The notes: a model not told the origin generated them from the letters alone. 64,000 bases of DNA from Desulfonatronovibrio magnus (GCF_000934755.1 NZ_KN882178.1:88260-152259), one strand, 5' to 3'. Positions 54,188 through 63,024 are shown, numbered from the stretch's first letter. A program made the numbers and translations.

Positions 54188-54845
54188 CAGCACGGAAATC
54201 ACAATCCAAAGATTTAATAAGAGACGCAGATTTGTTCACTGGCTTCATACCTTTGCCTTTTTCGGACTCCTGTGTACAGGCGTTCTCTATACTACTCCCT
54301 GGTTATCCCAATGGGCTGAGAGCGGCCTGGCCGGTACTTTGCACAGAATTTTTGCTGTAATTTTTCTTTTGACCCCTTTTATCTATATAATCATTGATCC
54401 CAAAGGGTTTAGAGAGTTCATCAGTGATACCCTAAAATTTGAAAAAAGCGATATCGGATTCCACCTGGCCATGCCCAGGTACATCCTGGGCCATACCGGA
54501 GGCATACCACCTCAGGGAAAACTCAATGCCGGGCATAAAGTCCATCATATTCTGATGGGAATTCTTTATATTGCGCTGGCTATATCCGGGCTGTCCATGT
54601 GGCTGGGAGTAGGATATATGGGGCCGCCAGTATTCAATTTCATGGGTGTGCTTCACAATATCGCAGTATTCATTATTGTAATTACAACCCTGGGCCATGT
54701 GTATTTCACCCTGGTTTACTGGGCCTTGCCAGGCATGATCAGCGGCAAGGTCAGCGAGACATATGTGAAGATGGAGCACAAAAAATGGTGGGATGAAGAA
54801 CTGGATCCAAAACTGAAAGACTCAGTACCCAAAGGTGGATCATGA
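54177..54845 (+). CDS. Membrane cytochrome b subunit (FdnI-like)
   Basis: A 222-residue protein with four predicted membrane helices and haem-ligand histidines in RFVHWLHTFAFFG, TLHRIFAV, GHKVHHILMG and VLHNIAVF, as in formate-dehydrogenase/hydrogenase cytochrome b subunits. Expected to exchange electrons with menaquinone. Two ATGs (54174 and 54177) overlap the ferredoxin gene's end; the second is better spaced from AGGAGG. Tight coupling with the ferredoxin gene. Confidence 0.9.
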   Translation: MSNNSTEITIQRFNKRRRFVHWLHTFAFFGLLCTGVLYTTPWLSQWAESGLAGTLHRIFAVIFLLTPFIYIIIDPKGFREFISDTLKFEKSDIGFHLAMPRYILGHTGGIPPQGKLNAGHKVHHILMGILYIALAISGLSMWLGVGYMGPPVFNFMGVLHNIAVFIIVITTLGHVYFTLVYWALPGMISGKVSETYVKMEHKKWWDEELDPKLKDSVPKGGS

Positions 54846-54905
54846 CCGATGTTAACGGTTTAGTCCTGATGAAATTACCAATAAAAAGGCACGGGAGGCA
54901 GTTCA

Positions 54906-57368
54906 ATGAAAATAAGCTGTAAACATATATTTCTCCTGATTGTGGGGCTTTTTGTCCTTAATCTGTTGATCATGGTCCAAAACAGGGATGCCGGCGCAAG
55001 GGCCAAGTATGATCCTTCAGGATACTGGATAGCTCCCATTCTTCCTGACGGGCCAAGGATACTTTTCAGCGAAGGGCACGTCATTGACACCCCTGAGGCT
55101 GTTAATGCCACAATCACAGATATTTACATTAACAACAATGCAGAAATCAAGGTCACCTTTGTAATTCCGGGATATGAGCACGACACAGCCCATGTGGAAT
55201 TAACCATGGCCAAATGGCTGGAAGATGAAAATACATGGATGAGCATGCTGCAAAGGACCAGAGAGCGTGGTCCTCAAGGCGATCCCAGGTATGGAGACGG
55301 AGCCAAAGTTATCCGGGGGGCCAATCTGAGGCTGGAAAACGGTACGGCATTGACTGGTGGTGAGCCGGTCAGCGGAGGCATGCGCTTTTCAACATGGTTC
55401 AAGTCAGGGCCGGGTGATTTTGGAAACCTTTCAGGCGAGCTGACGCCCATCAGTTTCAGTGATGGAGTAAAATGGCGCCGCAGCAGCGATCATAACCCGG
55501 CAAGCTATGGCGATCCTGAAGATTTTCAATACCATCAATTTGCAGCTGACATTATTGACCAGATAAACAGAAATGGAGCCTGGGAAAGTGGAATCTACCG
55601 CATTGGAGTAACTGAAAGAAACAGAGGGCAGGAAGGTTATCTCAGGTTCAATGCCGTGGCTGATTTTTATTTTGACGGCAATAATGAAGTAAGAATTCTG
55701 GACAGCAATGAAAGAAAACATACTGCTGGTGAAGCTGTTGCCATGGGTTCCTGCAATAGATGCCATGGTGATGATATGCGCTTCCCAACCAACAGGGTGC
55801 ACAGTGAACTCAGGCATGATCCAACTGTCTGCGCCAATTGTCATAACGCATATACCTGGGACTCCAGGAATGCCTATGCTGAAGTGGATGGCTGGCCCAG
55901 CCTGGACCTGAGAACAATGGTCCATAAGATCCACGCTGGAATTGAAGGTTATGCTGCTGATGCCTATTTTTATCAGCAGGTCAGGTTTCCGGACTGGACT
56001 TTTGGCAGGACTCCAAGGCCCAGTCAGGCAAGACCTTATCCTAACAGCCCAGGAGTGGCCAATTGTACTTCGTGTCATGTTTATTCAGGAGAAGAGGTTT
56101 ACTCCTGGCAAAGACAGAATCCCGACCCCCAGGGTTGTTCAACCTGCCATGGAGAGGGCGGTATGGTGTTCTGGCAGGCTGAACCAGGTGATCCTGACTA
56201 TGAATTTATATCTGCAACGTATGACTGTGGACATAATTGTGCCAGCTGTCATGGGGAGCAAAGGCCTTTCAAACATACACCGGACCATTATCATAATGTG
56301 ACTGAGCAGCTGGAAAGGCTTGCCCTTGCCCGCAGTCATGTTATGGAAGTGACCAGGGTTGAAAACGCTGTGGCAGGTCAAAGGCCGGTGGTCACCTGGC
56401 GGGTGCGCGAAGGTGATCAGTACCTGGATCTCTTTTCTGGTAAACAGGGATCTTTTCTTTTTAAAGAAGATAAGGAACTTTTTGAAGAAGGAGAGGCGGT
56501 ACGTCTTGGAATAGGCTGGGGGTATGGAGAAGATTGGACCAACCAGGGAGTCGGACCCAGGAGTACAGGTGCCATAGGAGATCCTTTCCATGAAATAGCA
56601 CATATTGACAATACTGTTCCAGGCGATGATCAGACAACAGCAGTAACCACTTTTGATTCACCATTGCCGGAAACAGCCTTTTCAGGAAGGAGCGGATTCG
56701 TAATAATTGAATTTGGACCAGAGGAAATACAGCTGAACAGCAGGCTCAAGAGAATTTCCCTGGGGCAGGGACCAAACAGTTTCCTTGATGACCGCCGCCT
56801 GATTGTAGATGCTGAAAGCTGCCTGAGCTGCCATGCAACCATGGGCCGCCATGGGACCTATGCAGACCAGGATATCTCCTCCTGTGTTTCCTGTCACAAT
56901 GCCGGTTCCATGAGCAGAGATGCCAGCGCAGTTCAGGGAAGCGTTGACTTTATGTATATGATCCATGGAATTCACGGAACAGGAGAAAAAAGAAAAAGCT
57001 TTGATCGAAGGCGAGATCATACTGTAGACGGGCACTTTATTGGAGGTTACTCTTATGTGTCATACCCCAATACAATTCTTGACTGTACCGCCTGTCATGT
57101 CAATGACTCGCATAATCCTGTTGGAAAGGACTTCAAAAGATTGGGGTTAATCGCAGACAATGCCAGGGATATGTTTCTGGCCGGTGCAGGTGTTGCTGCA
57201 CCTTTGTCATCAGTCTGCTATTCTTGTCATGAAGATACTCAAAGCATGCGTGTCAACAAAGAGCTGCAGCACCACTTCTATCATTCAGGCGGGAACATTT
57301 ATGGTGAGCATGACCATGCTTACTTTACTGACAATCGTGAGCAGTGTCTAACCTGCCATCAGGAGTAA
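54906..57368 (+). CDS. OmcA/MtrC-like decaheme cytochrome c
   Basis: An 820-residue exported cytochrome with exactly ten CxxCH haem motifs, starting CNRCH (about residue 281), CANCH, CTSCH, CSTCH and CASCH in the first half, then after a haem-free beta-rich region of about 200 residues CLSCH, CVSCH, CTACH, CYSCH and CLTCH at the C-terminus. The 5 + 5 split with intervening domains is the architecture of outer-membrane decaheme cytochromes of the OmcA/MtrC family. The N-terminus has an uncleaved-looking or Sec-type hydrophobic segment (IFLLIVGLFVLNLLIMV) and no lipobox. No MtrB-type porin is near. Third gene of the ferredoxin-cytochrome b-cytochrome c cluster; GGGAGG precedes the ATG. Confidence 0.9.
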   Translation: MKISCKHIFLLIVGLFVLNLLIMVQNRDAGARAKYDPSGYWIAPILPDGPRILFSEGHVIDTPEAVNATITDIYINNNAEIKVTFVIPGYEHDTAHVELTMAKWLEDENTWMSMLQRTRERGPQGDPRYGDGAKVIRGANLRLENGTALTGGEPVSGGMRFSTWFKSGPGDFGNLSGELTPISFSDGVKWRRSSDHNPASYGDPEDFQYHQFAADIIDQINRNGAWESGIYRIGVTERNRGQEGYLRFNAVADFYFDGNNEVRILDSNERKHTAGEAVAMGSCNRCHGDDMRFPTNRVHSELRHDPTVCANCHNAYTWDSRNAYAEVDGWPSLDLRTMVHKIHAGIEGYAADAYFYQQVRFPDWTFGRTPRPSQARPYPNSPGVANCTSCHVYSGEEVYSWQRQNPDPQGCSTCHGEGGMVFWQAEPGDPDYEFISATYDCGHNCASCHGEQRPFKHTPDHYHNVTEQLERLALARSHVMEVTRVENAVAGQRPVVTWRVREGDQYLDLFSGKQGSFLFKEDKELFEEGEAVRLGIGWGYGEDWTNQGVGPRSTGAIGDPFHEIAHIDNTVPGDDQTTAVTTFDSPLPETAFSGRSGFVIIEFGPEEIQLNSRLKRISLGQGPNSFLDDRRLIVDAESCLSCHATMGRHGTYADQDISSCVSCHNAGSMSRDASAVQGSVDFMYMIHGIHGTGEKRKSFDRRRDHTVDGHFIGGYSYVSYPNTILDCTACHVNDSHNPVGKDFKRLGLIADNARDMFLAGAGVAAPLSSVCYSCHEDTQSMRVNKELQHHFYHSGGNIYGEHDHAYFTDNREQCLTCHQE

Positions 57369-57416
57369 TCTGGTTCGTTTTTTTGCATGTTAATTCCCAG
57401 GGTGGGGCTGGATGAT

Positions 57417-57459
57417 AAAAAACCGGGGCCTTGAATATAATGCCCAGGCCCCGGTTTTT
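57417..57459. terminator. Bidirectional terminator between decaheme and monoheme cytochrome genes
   Basis: AAAAACCGGGGCCT pairs with AGGCCCCGGTTTTT, a 14-bp stem with A and T tracts on opposite sides, serving both convergent genes. Confidence 0.93.
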
Positions 57460-57466
57460 GTTAAGG

Positions 57467-57706
57467 TTACAGTGTGATGAGATAATTCAGCAGGGCCTCG
57501 CGCTCAGCATCGCTCAATTCCGGTCCGAAATTACCCTTACCTATCATCCTGTCAACAGTACTTTTCCAGCCGTCCAGATCGTGTCCGGCTCTTTCAATCC
57601 TTCCTGCTCCATGACAGGTTGTGCATCTGGTTTCCATAATTGCCTGGCCATCCCCGGCACTGACCTCGCTGCTATGCAAACCGGACATGAATAGTCCGGC
57701 CAGCAT
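57467..57706 (-). CDS. Small monoheme cytochrome c
   Basis: About 80 residues with one haem site CTTCHGAG and axial Met in DRMIGKGN, then a C-terminal helix LSDAEREALLNYLITL, as in small class I cytochromes. The frame at ATG 57706 starts inside what looks like a signal peptide (MLAGLFMSGLHSS). Further upstream in frame are EKTILTTICLA residues with no ATG, GTG or TTG before a stop, only an ATT at 57742. Either an unusual start is used or the start was mutated. Convergent with the decaheme cytochrome gene and a possible electron partner for it. Confidence 0.75.
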   Translation of the reverse strand: MLAGLFMSGLHSSEVSAGDGQAIMETRCTTCHGAGRIERAGHDLDGWKSTVDRMIGKGNFGPELSDAEREALLNYLITL

Positions 57707-58246
57707 GGCCAGACATATTGTGGTCAGGATAGTTTTTTCAATTTTTCTACTTCTTTGTTACTGGTTTCAAATTAATGCAAACCATAACATCAAGCCAGTG
57801 ATTAAGCAACTCTGTTATTTTTGTATGATCTTCCTTTAATGTAGTCTAGTCTCGTCGAGCCATGACAATAAATTCAAAGGCATATAAATACATGACTTTG
57901 AAGTCTGGCAAAAGAAAGCTTGACAACTCCACTATGTTAATATTTCTTTCTGAACCTGCACGTAGTTATGGAAAGTGCTTATCCTTTGTCAGAGGTCAAA
58001 GTAGTTGCTCATTTCTGGTACTTGGGGTGAACTTTGTTAGGTATTTTGCCAATAAAAAACTAATGCAACTATTCAGCAAGATCAAATAAGAAGATCTGGG
58101 CCCCGGATCTGGTCCGGGGGTGACGGTTAAAGCAGGCCGATACCCTTTTCCGTCATTCCGGCGAAAGCCTGAATCCAGTGCATTTGCATAGTCACATACC
58201 AAATGTGGTGAACAGTTACTTTTAATGAAATATTTGGAGAATATAA
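57707..58246. other. Gap before feoA with inverted repeat module F
   Basis: 58094-58175 is module F in reverse (see 598-681). About 57893-57930 shares a segment with 51838-51873. A frame at 57862-58089 has no support. The feoAB promoter should lie in 58176-58246; no clear Fur-type box was seen. Confidence 0.6.
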
Positions 58247-58489
58247 ATGAGTCGACATATTTGTCTGCGTAAAATGGCAGTTAATCAGAAAGGCATTATC
58301 AGGTCTGTTGGCAGTTATGGTGAAATGGGGAGGAGAATCAGGGATATGGGGCTTGTTCCTGGGGTTGAAGTCCAAGTGGTGGGGCGCGCACCTCTTAATG
58401 ACCCGGTAGCCCTGCGCCTGAGAGACTTTACCTTAACCCTTAGAAACAATGAAGCAGACCATATATTTGTAGAGATTGAAAATGGATAG
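58247..58489 (+). CDS. feoA: FeoA ferrous iron transport protein
   Basis: An 80-residue SH3-like protein. Signature block GEMGRRIRDMGLVPGVEVQVVGRAPLNDP followed by DFTLTLRNNEA. Supports FeoB in ferrous iron uptake. Eight-base overlap with feoB. GGAGA lies before the ATG. Confidence 0.94.
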   Translation: MSRHICLRKMAVNQKGIIRSVGSYGEMGRRIRDMGLVPGVEVQVVGRAPLNDPVALRLRDFTLTLRNNEADHIFVEIENG

Positions 58490-60683
58490 TACTAAGAAAA
58501 CAATTACTATTGCCCTGTCTGGCAATCCCAACGCAGGAAAGACTACTCTTTTTAATATCCTTACCGGTTCAAGGCAGCATGTTGGTAATTACCCGGGTAT
58601 TACAGTAGAAAAAAAAGAAGGTTTTGTGGAAACCAGTGGTCATATGCTGCATTTTGTGGACCTGCCTGGTACATATTCCCTGACAGCCTATTCTCAGGAA
58701 GAGCTGGTGGCCAGAAACTATATGATACAGGAAGGACCTGATCTTGTGGTGGATGTGGTTAATGCTTCCTCTCTAGAGCGTAATCTGTATCTGGCTGTTC
58801 AGATTCTGGAGCTTGGTGCACCACTTATTCTGGCCTTGAACATGATGGATGAAGTCAGAAAAAAAGGCATAACCCTCAACACAGAGCTTCTTGAACAGAG
58901 AATGGATTGCAGGGTTGTGGAAACAGTGGCTCGTCAGGGGAAGGGAAAACAGGAACTTATTGATACCATTATTGAGATGAGTGAGCAGACTGAAGCCTTT
59001 AAATCCCCTCTCAAGATATCTTATGGGCCTGACCTTGACCCTGTCATTGAAGAAATGACTGCCATTATTGAGAGCAGTTCTTTTCTGACTGATACTTATC
59101 CTGCAAGATGGATAGCCCTTAAGTATTTGGAGATGGATGAGGAGATACTGGCAGAAGGAAGAAAAAAATCTAAGGATATTTCTGAAAAAATTGAGCAGGC
59201 AGTGCATGATGTAGCTGATCATTGTCTAAAGACTCTGAAAACATATCCTGAAGCAGTAATTGCTGACTACAGGTATGGCTTTATTTCTTCACTTCTCAAA
59301 GATGTAGTTTCCAGAGATGAGCAGCGTCAGCGAATAGAAATGTCAGATCACATGGACAAATTTCTCACGCACAGGCTTTTAGGGCCTTTATTTATGGTCT
59401 TTGTATTATATATGGTCTATACTCTGACCTTTCTAGTGGGGGACGTCCCCCTTGGACTCATTGAGGACTTTTTTGGGTGGCTTGGAAATAATGTAAGGGC
59501 TGTCATGCCTGATGGACTTCTTCAATCGCTTATTGCATCTGGCATAATTGATGGAGTAGGTGCTGTACTTAGTTTTGTTCCCCTGTTAATGATTATCTTT
59601 TTTTGCATAGCCTTTCTGGAAGATTCAGGGTATATGGCCAGAGTGGCTTATATGCTTGATCGTGTTTTCAGATATTTTGGCCTGCATGGTTGCTCCATCA
59701 TGCCGTTTATTGTTTCAGGCGGGATTGCAGGGGGTTGCGCTGTACCGGGGATCATGGCCGCCAGAACCCTGAGAAGCCCCAGAGAAAAATTAGCTACCAT
59801 ACTTACTGCTCCTTTCATGACTTGCGGAGCAAAGCTTCCAGTTTTTCTGCTTCTTGCTGCAATATTCTTCCCTGCTAACCAGGCTCTTGCCTTGTTTCTT
59901 ATAACAGTTCTGGCCTGGGCCTCTGCTCTTCTTGTATCCAAGCTTTTACGTTCAACTATAATCAGGGGGCCTGCCACACCCTTTGTCATGGAGCTTCCAC
60001 CCTACAGACTTCCAACCATGCGCGGTCTTCTAATTCATACCTGGGAGCGTACCTGGCAGTATATCAAAAAAGCCGGAACCATCATTCTGGCCATTTCGAT
60101 AATTATATGGGCAGCCATGACTTTTCCGCAATTACCTGAAGAGCGTCTTGCATACTATGAATCCCTCTCCATGAAAGTGGAAAGCATTGATCAAGGGTTT
60201 GAAGACGATCTTTATATTGGACCAGGAGCAGGTCATGAAATTTCCTTTGAAGAACAGGTAGAATTTTCCCTCGCTGAAGAACAGTTGGCATATTCTTACG
60301 CTGGACGAATCGGGACATTTTTAGAACCAGTAACAAAGTGGGCTGGTTTTGACTGGAGAATCAATATATCTCTTGTAGGCGGCTTTGCAGCGAAAGAAGT
60401 TATAATTTCCACTTTGGGCACGGCATATTCCCTTGGAGCAGTGGATGAAGATGATCCATCATCCCTTGCAGGACGAATTGAACAGGATCCCGACTGGGAT
60501 GCCAAGCGGGCGATCAGTCTTATTATTTTTGTTCTACTATATGCTCCTTGCTTTGTAGCGGTTGTGGCCATTGCAAGAGAGTCTGGTTCCTGGAAGTGGG
60601 CATGTTTTGCAATGGTTTTTAATACAGTTTTTGCCTTTGCATTTTCAACTGTTGTTTATCAAACTCTAAAAGTTTTTATTTAA
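58482..60683 (+). CDS. feoB: FeoB ferrous iron transporter
   Basis: A 733-residue inner-membrane Fe(II) transporter. The N-terminal G domain has GNPNAGKT at 14-21, DLPGTYSL (G3) and LNMMDE (G4). A helical spacer precedes the multi-helix membrane domain with Gate motifs around SGGIAGGCAVPG and the MTCGAKLPVF block. An internal loop of about 60 residues (SMKVESIDQG to LAEEQLAY) between late helices is somewhat long. Anaerobic iron supply fits the cytochrome-rich neighbourhood. Confidence 0.96.
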   Translation: MDSTKKTITIALSGNPNAGKTTLFNILTGSRQHVGNYPGITVEKKEGFVETSGHMLHFVDLPGTYSLTAYSQEELVARNYMIQEGPDLVVDVVNASSLERNLYLAVQILELGAPLILALNMMDEVRKKGITLNTELLEQRMDCRVVETVARQGKGKQELIDTIIEMSEQTEAFKSPLKISYGPDLDPVIEEMTAIIESSSFLTDTYPARWIALKYLEMDEEILAEGRKKSKDISEKIEQAVHDVADHCLKTLKTYPEAVIADYRYGFISSLLKDVVSRDEQRQRIEMSDHMDKFLTHRLLGPLFMVFVLYMVYTLTFLVGDVPLGLIEDFFGWLGNNVRAVMPDGLLQSLIASGIIDGVGAVLSFVPLLMIIFFCIAFLEDSGYMARVAYMLDRVFRYFGLHGCSIMPFIVSGGIAGGCAVPGIMAARTLRSPREKLATILTAPFMTCGAKLPVFLLLAAIFFPANQALALFLITVLAWASALLVSKLLRSTIIRGPATPFVMELPPYRLPTMRGLLIHTWERTWQYIKKAGTIILAISIIIWAAMTFPQLPEERLAYYESLSMKVESIDQGFEDDLYIGPGAGHEISFEEQVEFSLAEEQLAYSYAGRIGTFLEPVTKWAGFDWRINISLVGGFAAKEVIISTLGTAYSLGAVDEDDPSSLAGRIEQDPDWDAKRAISLIIFVLLYAPCFVAVVAIARESGSWKWACFAMVFNTVFAFAFSTVVYQTLKVFI

Positions 60684-61050
60684 TTAGATTTTTTATAGTT
60701 TTCATTCAGGATAGAGCAATAAAGTCTGTTGATGAGTTTTCTTCAGGCAGCATTGTAAAGATAATTCTCCTCACACGGGGGGTGGAACCGAACCTGTGAG
60801 TAACTGCCTTGATAAGTGAAGCCTGCATCTTGCAGGCTATAAAAGAACAGTCCCATATTTGTAAGTTGGGACAATCTGCATTCGTTTGAAGGGGCTTTGA
60901 TTGACAAGCATTGGGATCAAATCGGTGAGCACAGAAAACAACAGCTCAAAGCTCAAATCGGCTACCCCAATACGTACTACCGGACGGCAGTTCAGCTGCT
61001 CTTTATTGCATGAGGTTGAGTTTAAAAGTTGGGCTCATTGAGGACTGGTA
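60684..61050. other. Gap with a core motif and a possible gene remnant
   Basis: 60784-60804 is a diverged core motif followed by TAACTGCCTTGATAAGTG and a GCCTGCATCTTGCAGGC hairpin. A short protein-like tail LIDKHWDQIGEH...NTYYRTAVQLLFIA ends at 61014; it may be the C-terminal end of a lost gene. No family recognised. Confidence 0.5.
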
Positions 61051-62181
61051 ATGACAGAAATTGAAATAAGCAACTCGGAAACTGAAGAGCTCAGGGATCT
61101 GAGGAATGAGGATTATGGAGCCATAACTGCCCTTGCCAGGATTTCTTTTCCCGTTTCCCAGTCCAGATTCGTCGTCCCAGGCGAGGCTGGCGGCAAGGTT
61201 GTCACCATCAATGGAAACCTCGCGGCAGTCTCTCTGTTACGCATAATCGATTTGCCAAGTGGTCGCAGAACTGGTTTTATTGCCTGGTTAATGACTCATC
61301 CAGACTATCGCAGACGAGGGTTAGCCGGGAAATTAGTCAAAGCCAGTACAGCCCAGCTACGAGCTCAAAAATGCGATGATATTGTCACAGATGTGGAAGG
61401 ATACAATTCAGGGTCTGCAAATGTTTTTTTTGGTGCGGATTATCGGCGCCTTTCACTATGGCAACAGCTGAAGCGCTGGAATCCAGTCGATATGATTTGG
61501 CTCTGGATTAGAACCGGCTTTGCTGTCGATCCCGGCCATTTTCTCTGGGTTTTCAGGGGCCAGAATGAAAGGGTTCGCCCTTGGATAAGAAGATTTTGCG
61601 CTGTTTTCCTGAACACTTTTCTTGGGGTACTGGCGTTCTCCTTAGGTGGCGGAATTATTCTTTCCGGCAGCTCTTCTGTACCAACAGTTCTTATCGCAGT
61701 CGCCTTTCTTGCAGGCACAAGTACTCTGCTGGCAGCTCGGGAAATTGGGATGCGCATGCTTTCCTGGTTTTACAAGCAGCCTCTGGAGTATCGTGCCTGG
61801 TCAGGTGGCTGGGCCATGTCTTTGTTGATTGCCATTGGCTTCGGCAGAACTTTACCATTGCCAGGGAATTTCTATCCACCTGGCGATGGCTGGAGTACCC
61901 GTCATTTTCAAGCCCTGTTAGGTCAAGGCGCCATGGTAAGCACGTTATTTGTTGCCTGCTTAATCATACTGGGATCTTTCATCAGCGCAACCGGGGCAAA
62001 TGAGTTGCTCTCCCGATTCGCTATGGCCCTGGTGTTTGTGGGAAAACCCTTGTTGGTTTTTGATACCCTTGTGGCTGTGGCACCCTTTGAGGGGTTCAAC
62101 GGGCGTCATTTAAGAGACTACAACAGATTAATATGGCTGGCGTTATCAGCAGTTGCAGTCATAATCTTTATATGGGCCTGA
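61051..62181 (+). CDS. GNAT acetyltransferase fused to an S2P-like membrane domain
   Basis: A 376-residue fusion. Residues 15-140 are a GNAT N-acetyltransferase: WLMTHPDYRRRGLAGKLV with the acetyl-CoA loop RRRGLAG (87-93), then YNSGSANVFFGADYRRLS. Residues 180-376 are a six-helix membrane domain. Its segment EYRAWSGGWAMSLLIAIGF and the later PFEGFNGRHLRDYNRLIW resemble site-2-protease-type M50 proteins of archaeal style, where HExxH and a PxDG-type motif occur; here the HExxH position reads REIGM (230-234), so zinc binding is unlikely. Role unknown; perhaps a membrane-tethered acetyltransferase. A truncated duplicate lies at 45958. The ATG has GAGG upstream. The stop sits at the edge of repeat module D. 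Confidence 0.65.
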   Translation: MTEIEISNSETEELRDLRNEDYGAITALARISFPVSQSRFVVPGEAGGKVVTINGNLAAVSLLRIIDLPSGRRTGFIAWLMTHPDYRRRGLAGKLVKASTAQLRAQKCDDIVTDVEGYNSGSANVFFGADYRRLSLWQQLKRWNPVDMIWLWIRTGFAVDPGHFLWVFRGQNERVRPWIRRFCAVFLNTFLGVLAFSLGGGIILSGSSSVPTVLIAVAFLAGTSTLLAAREIGMRMLSWFYKQPLEYRAWSGGWAMSLLIAIGFGRTLPLPGNFYPPGDGWSTRHFQALLGQGAMVSTLFVACLIILGSFISATGANELLSRFAMALVFVGKPLLVFDTLVAVAPFEGFNGRHLRDYNRLIWLALSAVAVIIFIWA

Positions 62182-62265
62182 GTAACTTATTCCCCCGTTC
62201 CCAGGTTCCAGCCTGGGACAGTTTACTCTTGCGGCTCCAGCAGCTTCTTCACGATGTGCTGGAGC
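62181..62265 (+). repeat. Mosaic repeat module D, partial copy
   Basis: GAGTAACTTATTCCCCCGTTCCCAGGTTCCAGCCTGGG, then CTTGCGGCTCCAGCAGCTTCTT. It begins exactly at the stop codon of the GNAT fusion gene. Confidence 0.78.
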
Positions 62266-62374
62266 GACGGAGCGAGGGACGAGCGAGTGTGGAACGGGTA
62301 GGAAGTCGGATGTGCTTGCATAAAGGGCACTAAGTAGCCTTGGGTAAAGATAGTTTATGGATTAACGTCACGTT

Positions 62375-62419
62375 CATAGGGCAGGCAGTTTATGGGGTAT
62401 TCATACTGTCTGCCCTATG
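62375..62419. terminator. Long hairpin downstream of the GNAT fusion gene
   Basis: CATAGGGCAGGCAGT pairs with ACTGTCTGCCCTATG around a 15-base loop, one mismatch, then ATATTTTC. Confidence 0.65.
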
Positions 62420-62434
62420 ATATTTTCTACCTTA

Positions 62435-62460
62435 CAACATAACCAAACTCACAACATAAC
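62435..62460. repeat. CAACATAA(CCAAACT) short repeat, site 2
   Basis: CAACATAACCAAACTC then ACAACATAAC; equivalent to 44683-44708. It is followed by a CCCGGGGCTA...TAGCCCCGGG hairpin at 62522-62550. Confidence 0.6.
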
Positions 62461-62557
62461 GGCTATGGATCATGTATAGTCCAAGACATTTCTTTTTGAG
62501 GACTATCTTCACAATTCTGACCCGGGGCTATGAATTTACTTAGCCCCGGGATTAGTT

Positions 62558-62945
62558 TTATCTGTGGATATTCTCAATCCACCTGATGACTTCGATATCG
62601 CTTACTTTGCCCAGATACCTTTGAGTTGTTGATATGTTTGCGTGGCGAGAATCACTTTGCTGACAATTTCAAGAGGTGCACCGGACCTGGAAGCAAAAGT
62701 GGCTGCGTGACGTCTTAGATCATGAGGATTAAGGTCGATACCAATAATTAGCCCGGCTTTTTTAACTACCGCCCTGGCTGCTGAGTAGCCAATGGGAAAA
62801 ACGGTGTGATCTTGCTCTATGTTCATGGTTCTGATATATTCTCTGAGCCTTTCAGTAACCTTCTTGGGGGTATATGCTGCTTCACATATTCACGACCGCT
62901 TTTGGGCTCAACAATATGTAATTTTCTGTCGTCAACGTCCCTGGC
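62558..62945 (-). pseudogene. Tyrosine recombinase pseudogene with frameshifts
   Basis: Minus-strand remains in order: DDRKLHIVEPKSGREYVKQH, then a frame change, KVTERLREYIRTMNIEQDH, LNPHDLRRHAATFASRSGAP (HxLRR motif), VSKVIL, another frame change at about 62659, then RHANISTTQRYLGKVSD and IENIHR with a stop at 62558-62560. Restoring one base at ATTCTCGCCAC gives the LRHANxxTTQRYLGK box with its catalytic tyrosine. The N-terminal domain is missing. A decayed integrase. Confidence 0.85.
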
Positions 62946-63024
62946 ACGAGGTTATTATCCGAGCATGTTCTGATTCATCATCCTGATGAATCAATAAACA
63001 ATATCCATAAGGAGGTTACTGAAC

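Noticed and set aside
57862..58089. Plus-strand 75-residue frame before feoA
   Set aside because: Contains dispersed-repeat sequence, lacks a start signal and resembles no family.
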